Assembly (NCBI GenBank): GCA_016868315.1
Contig: VGHE01000002.1
Location: forward strand, 372,001 to 436,000
Direction of reading: 5' to 3'
Origin: Betaproteobacteria bacterium
GTDB taxonomy: Bacteria > Bdellovibrionota_B > Oligoflexia > Silvanigrellales > Silvanigrellaceae
Length of the DNA: 64,000 nucleotides
In this document: positions 15,924 to 24,172 of the stretch, piece after piece
Layout of the letters: each line of letters begins with the position of its first letter
Numbering within the stretch: the first letter of the stretch is position 1
Program-made: the position numbers and the translations under genes
Notes under the pieces: generated by a model
Databases searched by the model: none
Told to the model about the DNA's origin: nothing
Seen by the model: the letters and a program-made list of their open reading frames with translations, nothing else

Positions 15924-18146
15924 ATGCATCTTCCGGAGCTCATTGTCGATCTTGGCTATATTCTTGCGGTTGCTGCGTGTGTAACGCTGTTGTTTAAAAA
16001 GATTGGCCAGCCTGTTGTGCTCGGTTACCTGCTTGCGGGTATTCTGGTCGGGCCTGAGGTCGACTTTCTTCCCACGGTCAAAGATAAGAACGCTATTAAG
16101 GTGTGGGCCGAGATCGGTGTCATTGTCCTTCTTTTCGGTCTTGGCCTTGAATTTAGCTTTCGTAAATTGGCATCCGTAGGAAAGGCAGCGACCGTAACAG
16201 CTCTCACCGAAGTGATAGCCATGTTAGGCTTGGGTTATGCCCTCGGCCGCCTGTTTGACTGGAATATGTGGGATAGCTTGTTTTTGGGTGGCATCCTCGC
16301 GATTTCATCGACTACAATCATCATCCGTGCTCTCGATGAGCTTGGAATGAAGCAGAAGAAGTTTGCTAGCCTTGTGTTTGGAGTCTTGGTTGTAGAAGAC
16401 CTGGTAGCCATTTTGTTGCTTGTGCTTCTCACGGCAATCGCAACGACAAATCAGTTTCAGGGTATAGAACTTCTCTCCTCAGCAGCGCGCTTGGTTTTCT
16501 TTTTGACCTTGTGGTTTTTAGGCGGGATTTTTCTGGTTCCATGGTTGCTGCGTAAGGCACGCGAATCTTTGAATCCCGAAACCACTTTAATTGTGTCTTT
16601 GGCTCTGTGCTTTGGAATGGTTGTTCTTGCGGCCAAGAGCGGCTTCTCACCAGCTTTAGGTGCTTTTGTTATGGGCTCGATTCTTGCCGAAACACCTCAA
16701 GGCGAAAAGATTGAGCATACTGTTCAGCCTGTGCGTGATCTCTTTGCAGCCGTATTTTTTGTTTCGGTCGGAATGTTGTTCGACCTCTCGGTTCTCGCTG
16801 AGTACTGGAAAGAGGTTCTTCTTATCAGTGCTCTCACTGTGTTTGGTAAGCTCCTGAGCTCGAGTGTTGGTGCTCTCATTTCGGGTCAGAATCTCAAGAC
16901 TTCTGTTTTTGCTGGGTTGAGTCTGGCTCAGATAGGTGAGTTTTCATTCATCATTGCAACCCTGGGTATGACTCTCAAAGTTACATCAGAGTTTCTCTAT
17001 CCCATTGCGGTGTCTGTTTCGGTCTTGACAACTTTTACGACTCCTTATCTCATTCGCTCTGGCTACGGTTTGACAGCTTTTCTCGAGAAGCGCCTGCCAG
17101 CTCAATTTGTCACGCGCATCAATCAGGCTTCCATGTCGAGTCTGAGTGTTGAGGCAAAGGGCGAGGCGCTAAAAGCCGGTCTCTTTCTTTTTCTCAACTC
17201 GGTTGTGGTCATTGCTCTGGCATTGGCTTCGGCGCAGTTTTTACGTCCTTTCCTCTCGAATCAATTCGAAAGCCAGACACTTGCAGAGTTGTTGGCGTTG
17301 GTGTCGTCTCTGCTTCTTTCACTTCCGTTTCTCTGGGCAATCGTAATGCAAAACGATCCGGGGCGAATTCTCGCAGGAGGGCGTGAGCAGCTTTCGCTTT
17401 TAGTGAGTCAGAGTTTCTTTGCCCTGTTGGGACGGGTTTTGCTCGCACTTGCCTTGATCGCTTTCATGGTTAGCGTGCTTGCTCGTGGGCAGATCGCCGC
17501 ACTTGTCGCTTTGATTCTTGTAGCAGTTTTGGGTGCTCTTTTTTTCAGGAATTTTGGCCGACTCTATTCTCGGCTTGAGGAGCAGTTTTTGGAGCACCTG
17601 AACGAGAAAGAGAGATCGAGGCTGGCGAGACAAAATCAAACGCCCACCTTGGCGCCTTGGGATGCTCACCTCACGGAATTCGTTGTTCATCCCAACTGTA
17701 CTCTTGCCGGCCAATCCCTGGGTGAGTTGCGCTTACGCGAGACTGTTGGTGTCTCGGTTGCAATGGTCGAGCGCGGGGAAAGGAGAATTTTTGCTCCGCG
17801 ACGCGACGACCGCTTGTTACCCGCCGACAAGATCCACGTTATTGGCACTGAAGAGCAACTCGCTTTGTTGGCAAAGTCCATTCAGGAACCACCTCTTGAA
17901 GATGAACCCTCGGATTCTGCCCGATATGGATTGCGGAATATCCTTCTGACGGAAGGGAGTCTCTACGTGGGCAAGACTATTCGTGAGAGCCAGATTCGAG
18001 AAAACACCGGCGGGATCATTGTTGGACTTGAAAGAGACTGCGCTCGTATTTTGAATCCGGAGTCAGAAGTTCAATTGCAGGAAAATGATCGGCTCTGGAT
18101 AGTGGGCGACCTCCAGTTGATTGCCGCAGAATTTGCGCGCGAGTGA
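15924..18146 (+). CDS. CPA2/KefB-type monovalent cation:proton antiporter with two RCK_C domains
   Basis: 740 residues. The first 390 hold the Na+/H+ exchanger-type membrane domain with the KefB/RosB-like blocks GQPVVLGYLLAGILVGP, ISSTTIIIRALDE, VVEDLVAI and SLAQIGEFSFI. Additional hydrophobic segments follow (about 410-550). The C-terminal 180 residues carry two TrkA-C (RCK_C) units, the first with HPNCTLAGQSLGELRLRE and the second with LTEGSLYVGKTIRE and ENDRLWIVGD. No TrkA-N nucleotide-binding domain is present, unlike KefB/KefC, so gating by NAD or glutathione adducts is not expected. Likely exports K+ or Na+ in exchange for protons across the inner membrane. ATG 15924 follows GGGGGA. Monocistronic, with terminator-like ends upstream only. 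Confidence 0.88.
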   Translation: MHLPELIVDLGYILAVAACVTLLFKKIGQPVVLGYLLAGILVGPEVDFLPTVKDKNAIKVWAEIGVIVLLFGLGLEFSFRKLASVGKAATVTALTEVIAMLGLGYALGRLFDWNMWDSLFLGGILAISSTTIIIRALDELGMKQKKFASLVFGVLVVEDLVAILLLVLLTAIATTNQFQGIELLSSAARLVFFLTLWFLGGIFLVPWLLRKARESLNPETTLIVSLALCFGMVVLAAKSGFSPALGAFVMGSILAETPQGEKIEHTVQPVRDLFAAVFFVSVGMLFDLSVLAEYWKEVLLISALTVFGKLLSSSVGALISGQNLKTSVFAGLSLAQIGEFSFIIATLGMTLKVTSEFLYPIAVSVSVLTTFTTPYLIRSGYGLTAFLEKRLPAQFVTRINQASMSSLSVEAKGEALKAGLFLFLNSVVVIALALASAQFLRPFLSNQFESQTLAELLALVSSLLLSLPFLWAIVMQNDPGRILAGGREQLSLLVSQSFFALLGRVLLALALIAFMVSVLARGQIAALVALILVAVLGALFFRNFGRLYSRLEEQFLEHLNEKERSRLARQNQTPTLAPWDAHLTEFVVHPNCTLAGQSLGELRLRETVGVSVAMVERGERRIFAPRRDDRLLPADKIHVIGTEEQLALLAKSIQEPPLEDEPSDSARYGLRNILLTEGSLYVGKTIRESQIRENTGGIIVGLERDCARILNPESEVQLQENDRLWIVGDLQLIAAEFARE

Positions 18147-18266
18147 TTTTTTGATCAAGCACAAATCGAGTATTTGTCATTTGTTTTCGCTTATCTGTAA
18201 TGGGGCTTTTCCGAGGGAGCATAATCTTTTATACTAACATAAAATATTACTTCACCCGGGAGAACT

Positions 18267-18788
18267 ATGGACGTGCAAGGCAGACAGGCATCATCAAGCC
18301 AGACGGTTTTGTGTTTCAAAGAGGAAATGCGCGCTCCATTCCAGGGAGTGCTTCCCGAGATTTCGGTATATTTTGAGAACCGCGATCAGCTTGCGCGCGC
18401 GCTTGAAGTGCTCATCGCCAATTCCAATCTGGCAGCAAGTACAATGCAGCATGAGGGCTCTTCGAAGCGAGAGTTGCTCTCGCAGCGTCATTCTCCTCGC
18501 GAAATTGTTCAATTGGTTCAGGCAGGACGACATATCCTTTTGAAGAAAACCTTTGGCCTTCCAGACCTTGGTGTTGGTGTGCTTGAAGACACCATACGCC
18601 TTGATTTTCGTCCTGGAACTGAATGGGACGATCAACAAATTAACCGCTTGTTCGATACTCTAAAGGTTCTTCGTGGGCGTACCCAGATCTCTGATATCTG
18701 CCTCGACGAAATGTCTGAACACTTTTCAATGGCCGGCACCAGCGGTTTTCAAGAGCTGCTGGATGGAGAATCTGCAGAGGATGAATGA
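18267..18788 (+). CDS. hypothetical cytosolic protein, coupled to the CDF exporter gene
   Basis: 173 residues with no signal peptide or membrane segment. Features: HSPREIVQLVQAGRHILLKK and PGTEWDDQQINRLFDTLK, with an acidic C-terminus (EDE). SD GGGAGA six bases before ATG 18267; a TATACT at 18230 may be its -10. Its last eight bases overlap the start of the metal exporter gene, which suggests a joint transcript and a possible regulatory or metallochaperone role, but no metal motif is visible. Family not recognised. Confidence 0.65.
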   Translation: MDVQGRQASSSQTVLCFKEEMRAPFQGVLPEISVYFENRDQLARALEVLIANSNLAASTMQHEGSSKRELLSQRHSPREIVQLVQAGRHILLKKTFGLPDLGVGVLEDTIRLDFRPGTEWDDQQINRLFDTLKVLRGRTQISDICLDEMSEHFSMAGTSGFQELLDGESAEDE

Positions 18789-19851
18789 TTCGACCTCTTG
18801 TGCATCTCCCTGCAACCAGCAACACGTTTTGACGTTGGATGTTACCGAAATCCAGCGTCGGCAAAAACAAGTGCTCTCTGTGCTGATTCTTACCGTTATC
18901 ACAATGGTTGTTGAAATTGTTGCAGGGCATATCACCGGATCCATGGCTTTGCAGGCTGATGGCTACCACATGGGCTCGCATGCAGGTGCCCTGGGAGTTG
19001 CATTTCTCGCCTATCGGATGATGTCTTGGGAACGCATTCGGTCGCGTATGAATTTCGGTTCCGGTAAGATTCTAGCACTCGGTGGTTACTCGAACGCGAT
19101 TGCGTTGGGATTTGTTTCTCTTTGGATGATTATTGAGTGCATTGAACGGTTGCTTTCACCCAAGGCAATCAGTTTCGATGAGGCATTGGCTGTCGCAGTG
19201 CTTGGATTGATTGTGAATCTTGCAAGTGCATGGCTGTTGGGTTGGGAAGGTGGTGTCGGACACCATCACCACGGCGAGCATCACCACGGCGAGCATCACC
19301 ACGGCGAGCATCACCACGGCGAGCATCACCACGGCGAGCATCACCACGGCGAGCATCACCACGGCGACCATCACCACGGCGACCATCACCACGCTGACCA
19401 TCACCACGCTGACCATCACCACTCTACCGATCACAACCATCACGCAGCGTTGGTGCATGTGCTCGCGGATGCTCTCACCTCAGTGTTTGCAATTGTTGCA
19501 CTTCTTGTGGCTCGTCAGTTTCCCTCGGCGGCCTGGTTGGATCCTGTTATGGGCATTGTTGGTGCGCTTGTGATTCTTCGTTGGTCTTGGTCACTCGTGA
19601 AACAGACTGCAGTTGAGTTGCTCGACTTTCATCCGCGCGGTCTTTCTTTGCAGGATCTCAAGGCTCAGATTGAGAAAGACGGGCATCGTGTTTGGGATTT
19701 GCATGTATGGAGTCAGGGACGTGGCGCGCTCGTAGGAATGTTATCAGTGACGCCCGCTCATCCGGAAGCGGATTTTAAGAAGTATTTTTCGGAACACGGG
19801 CGGAGGATTCATCTCTCAGTTGAGAGAATTCACCGCGCACAATCACATTGA
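18781..19851 (+). CDS. CDF cation exporter, DmeF-like (Co/Ni type), His-rich loop
   Basis: About 356 residues. Six-helix cation diffusion facilitator of the inner membrane that exports divalent metal by proton antiport. Site A appears as ADGYHMGSHAG (Asp60, His63, His67), the pattern of the DmeF cobalt/nickel group, with its partner block HVLADALTSVFAIVALL in helix V. Between helices IV and V lies a very long cytoplasmic loop of HHHGE/HHHGD/HHHAD units that probably buffers or senses metal. The cytoplasmic C-terminal domain (LKAQIEKDGHRVWDLHVWSQ) is present. ATG 18781 overlaps the upstream gene; the longer frame from 18673 is a shadow. Metal identity is by motif only; Zn is the alternative. 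Confidence 0.88.
   Translation: MNDSTSCASPCNQQHVLTLDVTEIQRRQKQVLSVLILTVITMVVEIVAGHITGSMALQADGYHMGSHAGALGVAFLAYRMMSWERIRSRMNFGSGKILALGGYSNAIALGFVSLWMIIECIERLLSPKAISFDEALAVAVLGLIVNLASAWLLGWEGGVGHHHHGEHHHGEHHHGEHHHGEHHHGEHHHGEHHHGDHHHGDHHHADHHHADHHHSTDHNHHAALVHVLADALTSVFAIVALLVARQFPSAAWLDPVMGIVGALVILRWSWSLVKQTAVELLDFHPRGLSLQDLKAQIEKDGHRVWDLHVWSQGRGALVGMLSVTPAHPEADFKKYFSEHGRRIHLSVERIHRAQSH
19264..19422 (+). repeat. 15-bp coding tandem repeat (His-rich loop of the CDF exporter)
   Basis: Ten consecutive 15-bp units from 19264 to 19413 plus a partial unit CATCACCAC. Six identical copies of CATCACCACGGCGAG (HHHGE), then two ending GGCGAC (HHHGD) and two ending GCTGAC (HHHAD). The six exact copies including silent positions point to recent expansion. 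Unit length is a multiple of three, so copy-number change would leave the frame intact. Confidence 0.97.
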
Positions 19852-19855
19852 ATTT

Positions 19856-20677
19856 TTAACCTGCAAGCGCTTTCAAGCGTCTCAAGATGGATTCGGCAGT
19901 TGAGAAGTCGACTTGGGTAGAGGCATCCGAGAGTGCCTTTTCGGGCTGGGTGTGCACTTCCATGAAAAGCGCATCAATGCCAACAGCGAAGGCAGCTGCG
20001 CACAGACTGGGAACCATATCGCGCAATCCAGACGATTGTCCGGAACCTGCTCCCGGGAGCTGGGCAGCATGGGTTCCATCGAATACAGTTGCATAGCCGG
20101 AGCGGCGCATCAGCACCAAATTGCGATAGTCGACCACGAGGTTGTTGTAGCCAAAAGAGCTGCCGCGCTCGCACAACAGTACTTTGGGATTGCCTTCTGC
20201 GGCAATAAAGTCGGCGCAGGCAATGAGCTGTTCGGGTGAAGTGTGCTGCCCTTTTTTGATTTGCACGGTTTTACCGGAGGCTGCACATGCCTTCAGGAGA
20301 TCTTTTTGGTCGCAGAGGAATGCGGGCACCTGAACGATGTCGACGACCTCGGCTGCTTCGCGCGCCTGTCCAGGGGTGTGAACATCTGTGAGCACGGGCA
20401 CGTTAAATTGTTTGCGCACATCGGCAAGCCACTCCAACCCTTTTTCGAGTCCAGGGCCACGCGCCGTGTTGCCACTGGTGCGGTTGGCTTTGTCGTAGCT
20501 GCTTTTAAAAACGTAGTTGAACCCGAGCTCAGTGCACAGTGCTTTCATGCGCGTGGCCACTTCGAAACCAAGCTCCTTGGATTCGAACATGCAGGGCCCG
20601 GCAATGATGGTCAGTGCCTTTGGGCTGAGAGAAAGTTTTTCGTTGAGGCGACCTGCCCAGCTGTGTTTGTAGGTCAT
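19856..20677 (-). CDS. kdsA: 3-deoxy-8-phosphooctulonate (Kdo-8-P) synthase
   Basis: 273 residues. Condenses phosphoenolpyruvate with arabinose-5-phosphate to Kdo-8-phosphate for LPS inner core. TIM-barrel motifs: IIAGPC (Cys29), KSSYDKANRTS, LTDVHTPGQ, KKGQHTSPEQL, RGSSFGYNN, DGTHAAQLPG and FMEVHTQPEKALSD. A Cys at the IAGPC position, where E. coli KdsA has Asn, marks the metal-dependent class; the other metal ligands His, Glu and Asp lie in DGTH, MEVH and ALSD. ATG 20677 has AAAGGA at six bases and overlaps by ATGA the upstream KdsA-like gene. Tail-to-tail with the CDF gene, four bases apart. Confidence 0.95.
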   Translation of the reverse strand: MTYKHSWAGRLNEKLSLSPKALTIIAGPCMFESKELGFEVATRMKALCTELGFNYVFKSSYDKANRTSGNTARGPGLEKGLEWLADVRKQFNVPVLTDVHTPGQAREAAEVVDIVQVPAFLCDQKDLLKACAASGKTVQIKKGQHTSPEQLIACADFIAAEGNPKVLLCERGSSFGYNNLVVDYRNLVLMRRSGYATVFDGTHAAQLPGAGSGQSSGLRDMVPSLCAAAFAVGIDALFMEVHTQPEKALSDASTQVDFSTAESILRRLKALAG

Positions 20678-21366
20678 TGGTTTTCCTTTCGTGCCGACAT
20701 CCAGTGCTCAAGAGCTTCAGGATTGAGTTCCCGGCGTGTGGGCAGAATCAGAAATTGAACGTCGAAAGCGACCGCTGTGCGCACAAAGGCGGCGTCAAAA
20801 TCCGTGTTTGAAAGCCAATGCGGGCGATGCTCGTAGGAGGTGCCCTCTGCGGCCGTGAGGGGATTCAGATTCAATGCAATGGGACACCCGGTTTGTGCCA
20901 TGATGGCGAGAGCGCGCGGATCGAGAACGCGATCGGAGTAGCCAAACGACGACCCGGCTTCCACAAGAACAACACGTTCGCGTGCGTCTCCCAATTTGTC
21001 GACCGCCCTAACGATATCGCTGGGTGCGAGAAATGCGCCTCGTTCAAGCAGAATGAGCTTTCCGGTTTCAGCTGCGGCTGCGAGCACATCGCCCTGCCGG
21101 CAGAATTCACCCGGAATGTAGAGGCGTTCGTAGGACGCGCTGCCTTCGAGGATTTGCTCTGGTGTTGTGACTGCGAGACAAAAGGGCTGCAGCCAACCGC
21201 GCCGTTCCATGAAGGACTGCGCTGGTTCGGGGTGACCAACCCGCCACAGGTTTTGCCCTTGAAGCGGCGCCCGCATCGTCGAAGGAAGTTTTGCATGGCG
21301 CTGGGCGTTCATGGCATCCACAAAACAAGAACCCATCGGGATGGGTTTGGGCGAGTGTGTTTTCAC
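20674..21366 (-). CDS. KdsA-like protein lacking catalytic residues (predicted pseudoenzyme)
   Basis: About 230 residues. The C-terminal two thirds align by eye with the neighbouring KdsA: AVTTPEQI against DVHTPGQA, IPGEFCRQGDVLAAAAETGK against VPAFLCDQKDLLKACAASGK, LLERGAFLAPSDI against IKKGQHTSPEQL, and VEAGSSFGYSDRVLDPRALA against CERGSSFGYNNLVVDYRNLV. The catalytic Lys (KKGQ to LERG), the metal His (DGTH to NLNP) and the IAGPC Cys region are lost, so Kdo-8-P synthesis is not expected. GTG 21366 has GGAG nine bases upstream; a TTG at 21393 is the alternative. It overlaps kdsA by four bases (ATGA), so the two are made together; a partner or regulatory subunit for KdsA is an inference. Confidence 0.75.
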   Translation of the reverse strand: MKTHSPKPIPMGSCFVDAMNAQRHAKLPSTMRAPLQGQNLWRVGHPEPAQSFMERRGWLQPFCLAVTTPEQILEGSASYERLYIPGEFCRQGDVLAAAAETGKLILLERGAFLAPSDIVRAVDKLGDARERVVLVEAGSSFGYSDRVLDPRALAIMAQTGCPIALNLNPLTAAEGTSYEHRPHWLSNTDFDAAFVRTAVAFDVQFLILPTRRELNPEALEHWMSARKENQ

Positions 21367-21423
21367 TCTGGACGTCTCCGCATTGTTGCTCAAAAACTGA
21401 CAGAAAGTCTCTACCGGAAAGGC

Positions 21424-21454
21424 AAAAGGCCGTCCAGTTGAGCTGACGGCCTTT
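21424..21454 (-). terminator. terminator downstream of the PilZ gene
   Basis: Ten-base stem AAAGGCCGTC (21425-21434) with GACGGCCTTT (21445-21454), loop of ten. On the minus strand the stem is followed by TTTT, so it ends transcripts coming from the PilZ gene. It also separates PilZ from the KdsA-like/kdsA unit, implying a separate promoter for the latter within about 55 bases. Confidence 0.75.
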
Positions 21455-21494
21455 GAGTGAAGGGGGCAGGCGGGGAGCCTTTTTTCTGGTCGCT

Positions 21495-21950
21495 TCAGGA
21501 TGCCTTGGTGGATTGTGTGAATTGGCCGGCGTCTTCAGGTGCACCCCGGAGTGTCAGAACATCAATGATCTTCTGAATCAGATAGTCCTGTTCATGACTC
21601 TCGGGCTCAAAAATACCACCGGCTCTGAGCATGCGCGCGTCGTACCATTTCACCTGAATTTTGAGCTTCAGCTTTGCTGGAGCCAGAATACCAAATGAAG
21701 CCAATGGCACGTTCATGGTGAGGCGCGAACCTGGTTTAAGCTTGACGGGATTGACAAACTCAATCTTGAAACCCTGCCAAGAGAGGTCGAGCAATACGGC
21801 GCTGGCCAGAGATAGCGGGTTCCACATGCTCATTTTTACGTCGACAAGCGCATGGCTCTCAATGCGTTTGGCACGCTTGACAATTGAGCTGCCATCGCTG
21901 CCCTGGCTCTGATCGCCCGGGCTATTTATAAACTTCGAAAACACAGGCAT
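21495..21950 (-). CDS. PilZ-domain-like protein
   Basis: 151 residues. The PilZ c-di-GMP signature is partly visible: a basic N-terminal segment KRAKRIES (RxxxR-like spacing) and LDLSWQGFKIEF (D-x-S-x-x-G), followed by the strand pattern PGSRLTMNVPLA and a C-terminal helix (YLIQKIIDVL). The ligand motif is close to, but not exactly, canonical RxxxR, so c-di-GMP binding is likely rather than sure. ATG 21950 follows GGGGGG. It is a single-gene unit ending in its own terminator. Confidence 0.7.
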   Translation of the reverse strand: MPVFSKFINSPGDQSQGSDGSSIVKRAKRIESHALVDVKMSMWNPLSLASAVLLDLSWQGFKIEFVNPVKLKPGSRLTMNVPLASFGILAPAKLKLKIQVKWYDARMLRAGGIFEPESHEQDYLIQKIIDVLTLRGAPEDAGQFTQSTKAS

Positions 21951-22024
21951 GACTCGTCCCCCCGAAACGCTCCCGATCTCAGATCACAGGAGAGATTCGG
22001 TCGAATAACGGGGGAACTGAAGAA

Positions 22025-24172
22025 TCAGCTGTTATTTTTTTGTTGGGATTTTATTGCCGCAGGAGCAGCGTGGATTGCCGGCGCCGAGCGCAATCGCCCG
22101 AGCAATTGCTCCAGTGCAAGAAGTGCCAAGGCGAGAGCCAGCAGCCAGGGATAAGCCTCGAGTATCGGAATCATCCGTTGTTCTCTAAATTCGTTGATTT
22201 TTTTGAGGCTCGACACAAAATCACCGGATGCTTTGAACAGTTCCTGAGGAAAAAGAGTGGGATTGGGCAGAGTTTCGCGTGTTCTACTTGTACCCTCGAG
22301 CACCGGCCAGACTAACGCGCGCGGCGTGTGCCCCGCAGGGGCACCCAAAGATGCCTCACTCATTTGCCAGTTCAGCCCCAGTGGCTCAAAACGTGGTGCA
22401 AGTGTGGCATCGCTGCCAGGCAATATGCCACTCGGCGGTGTGCCTGAATTTAAACGCGCCCCAATGCTTTGCTGCCACTTGATGGCCTCCACATCGAGGT
22501 GTGCCAGCCAAACGGGGGAGGCAATTTTTGCACCGAATGACTCGCCACGACCTTGCAGCAGTGCTCGTGCGGGAAGACCTCCGCGTGAGCGCACAGCATG
22601 GAGTGGATCGTCGCGGTAAATGCGTGGGCCAGCGAATTGCGGAGGACGCAGTCCGCTGTCTTGGCGCCTTTGCAGAAATTCAACCATCCATTGTACCAAG
22701 AATTCGCTCGCATCCAGCGATGCCACACGGTTTGCTCTTTGCACGGCGGTGGTCGCTTCACGCTGGGTAGAAGAGGTGTGCCAGTCACCTGCGAGGAAGG
22801 CCAAGACAAGGCCTTTTCCGACAGGATAAGCAATGACCACAGGTGAGCGGCTTTCATCCGCTGTTTGAGCAAGTACAAGAGCACCTGGTTTGGGCTTGCA
22901 GCCCAGAGCGGTTTGCTTCGTAACAATTGAACTGACAGCTGTTTCGAACTGAGGTTCGGCCATGAGTCGACTTTTGCCAGCTTGCCAGCGGTGCTCATTC
23001 TCGAAATCGAAGGTCGGAACGTTTTCGCAGGGCATTAGGTCGCGGATATTGGAATCACGCGCGAGGAAGCTGAGCGCACCTGCCTGCAACACCATGCGTC
23101 CACCGTTGGCACTCACGTATTCAAACAGATGCTGCGCATCGCGTGAATTAAGATATGTGTCGAAGGCAAAATTCTGAGCCAGAACGCCATGAAAATTTGG
23201 CAACTGTTGCCCAAAAAGTTTCTCAGAGGGGAATTCAATGAGCGACAGCTGGTTACTCGGAATCGAAAGGTCATCGTTGACCTCGCGCAGAATGTAATAG
23301 CTCAATAGGTCAAGGTTGGGCCAGAATTTTAGCTTGGAACGCAGTTGTCGCATGCTCCAGTCGGGACCAACACCGACGTGCAGTACTGTTGTCTTGGAGT
23401 GGACAACGGAGATGGCTGTTGAGGCCATGTTGAGCGGAACCGGACTCAGCTCAGAGGTTAATTCGGCTGTGAGAAGTTGTTGCTGCGCTCGTGTAAAATA
23501 GACCGGAATGTTTTCAATGGTGTTCACTACGCCATTGGCGTCGGCCTGGACACTGACAGGTTGGCTCGCAAGCACAGATTCTCCAGAGCGCACCACAACT
23601 TCAAAGTTTTGCTTTTCTTGTGGTTGAAGCCGACCCACGATGTCGAGCGAAAGCTGAGTTGGTTCACCAAGAAAGTTGAGTTGTGGTGCGGAGAGATCTG
23701 AAAGAACCAGATATCGCTCGGGAGTGTTGCTTCTCTGTTTCCAACCCAATTCCTCCGGGCGCATCATCAGCAACATGCTGGCCTTGTTTTCCGTGAGCTG
23801 CTCTACAGAACGCCGAAAGTTGCGTGCACCTGCACCCCAGAGATTGGCTTGGCCTACAATCACTTGAGGTCCTGTGGCTGTTTTCAAGTATGCGAGGAGT
23901 TCTTCGTAATCTTCCAAGGGTGTTTGGGTTGCTGAGCCCCAAGTGCGAAAGCCAATCAGTACATCGCGGTCGAGTGACAGCTTGTCTCGTAAGCGTTGCT
24001 CGGCCTTCTTCTCGTCTGTATCTGAGCGAGGCAAGTTTGCATCGATCCAAACAGTGAGTCGTGCGGGAGGTTGCCGGTCAATGCTCTTCTCAAGAAAAGG
24101 TACAACCACGGGAAGAATAACCAGAGCGAGGATCGCTATTCGAAGAATGATCTTTATGAACGATGCGATCAT
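22025..24172 (-). CDS. large membrane protein with glutamine-amidotransferase-like fold, DUF58-operon type
   Basis: 715 residues, last gene of a three-gene operon. One N-terminal helix (residues 6-26) and one C-terminal helix (YPWLLALALALLALEQLL) place the middle in the periplasm. The middle has a GATase1-like core, seen in TTVLHVGVGPDWSMR, VSANGGRMVLQAG and PVGKGLVLAFLAGDW; this is the layout of the big membrane proteins that accompany DUF58 and BatA-like proteins in many bacteria. No catalytic Cys triad is evident. ATG 24172 overlaps the previous gene by ATGA. Function of these clusters is largely unknown; roles in envelope integrity are proposed. Confidence 0.65.
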   Translation of the reverse strand: MIASFIKIILRIAILALVILPVVVPFLEKSIDRQPPARLTVWIDANLPRSDTDEKKAEQRLRDKLSLDRDVLIGFRTWGSATQTPLEDYEELLAYLKTATGPQVIVGQANLWGAGARNFRRSVEQLTENKASMLLMMRPEELGWKQRSNTPERYLVLSDLSAPQLNFLGEPTQLSLDIVGRLQPQEKQNFEVVVRSGESVLASQPVSVQADANGVVNTIENIPVYFTRAQQQLLTAELTSELSPVPLNMASTAISVVHSKTTVLHVGVGPDWSMRQLRSKLKFWPNLDLLSYYILREVNDDLSIPSNQLSLIEFPSEKLFGQQLPNFHGVLAQNFAFDTYLNSRDAQHLFEYVSANGGRMVLQAGALSFLARDSNIRDLMPCENVPTFDFENEHRWQAGKSRLMAEPQFETAVSSIVTKQTALGCKPKPGALVLAQTADESRSPVVIAYPVGKGLVLAFLAGDWHTSSTQREATTAVQRANRVASLDASEFLVQWMVEFLQRRQDSGLRPPQFAGPRIYRDDPLHAVRSRGGLPARALLQGRGESFGAKIASPVWLAHLDVEAIKWQQSIGARLNSGTPPSGILPGSDATLAPRFEPLGLNWQMSEASLGAPAGHTPRALVWPVLEGTSRTRETLPNPTLFPQELFKASGDFVSSLKKINEFREQRMIPILEAYPWLLALALALLALEQLLGRLRSAPAIHAAPAAIKSQQKNNS

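Noticed and set aside
19264-19422. CRISPR array
   Set aside because: The repeats are 15 bp, contiguous and without spacers, and lie inside a coding gene.
19156-19573. Frames on both strands over the His-rich repeat (Val/Met-rich minus frame, Thr/Ile-rich plus frame)
   Set aside because: They arise because a 15-bp coding repeat stays open in several frames; the HHHGE frame is the one with the exporter around it.
20243-21441. Long plus-strand frames (171 and 207 codons) over kdsA and the KdsA-like gene
   Set aside because: Antisense shadows; the minus-strand genes have family matches, ribosome sites and ATGA coupling.
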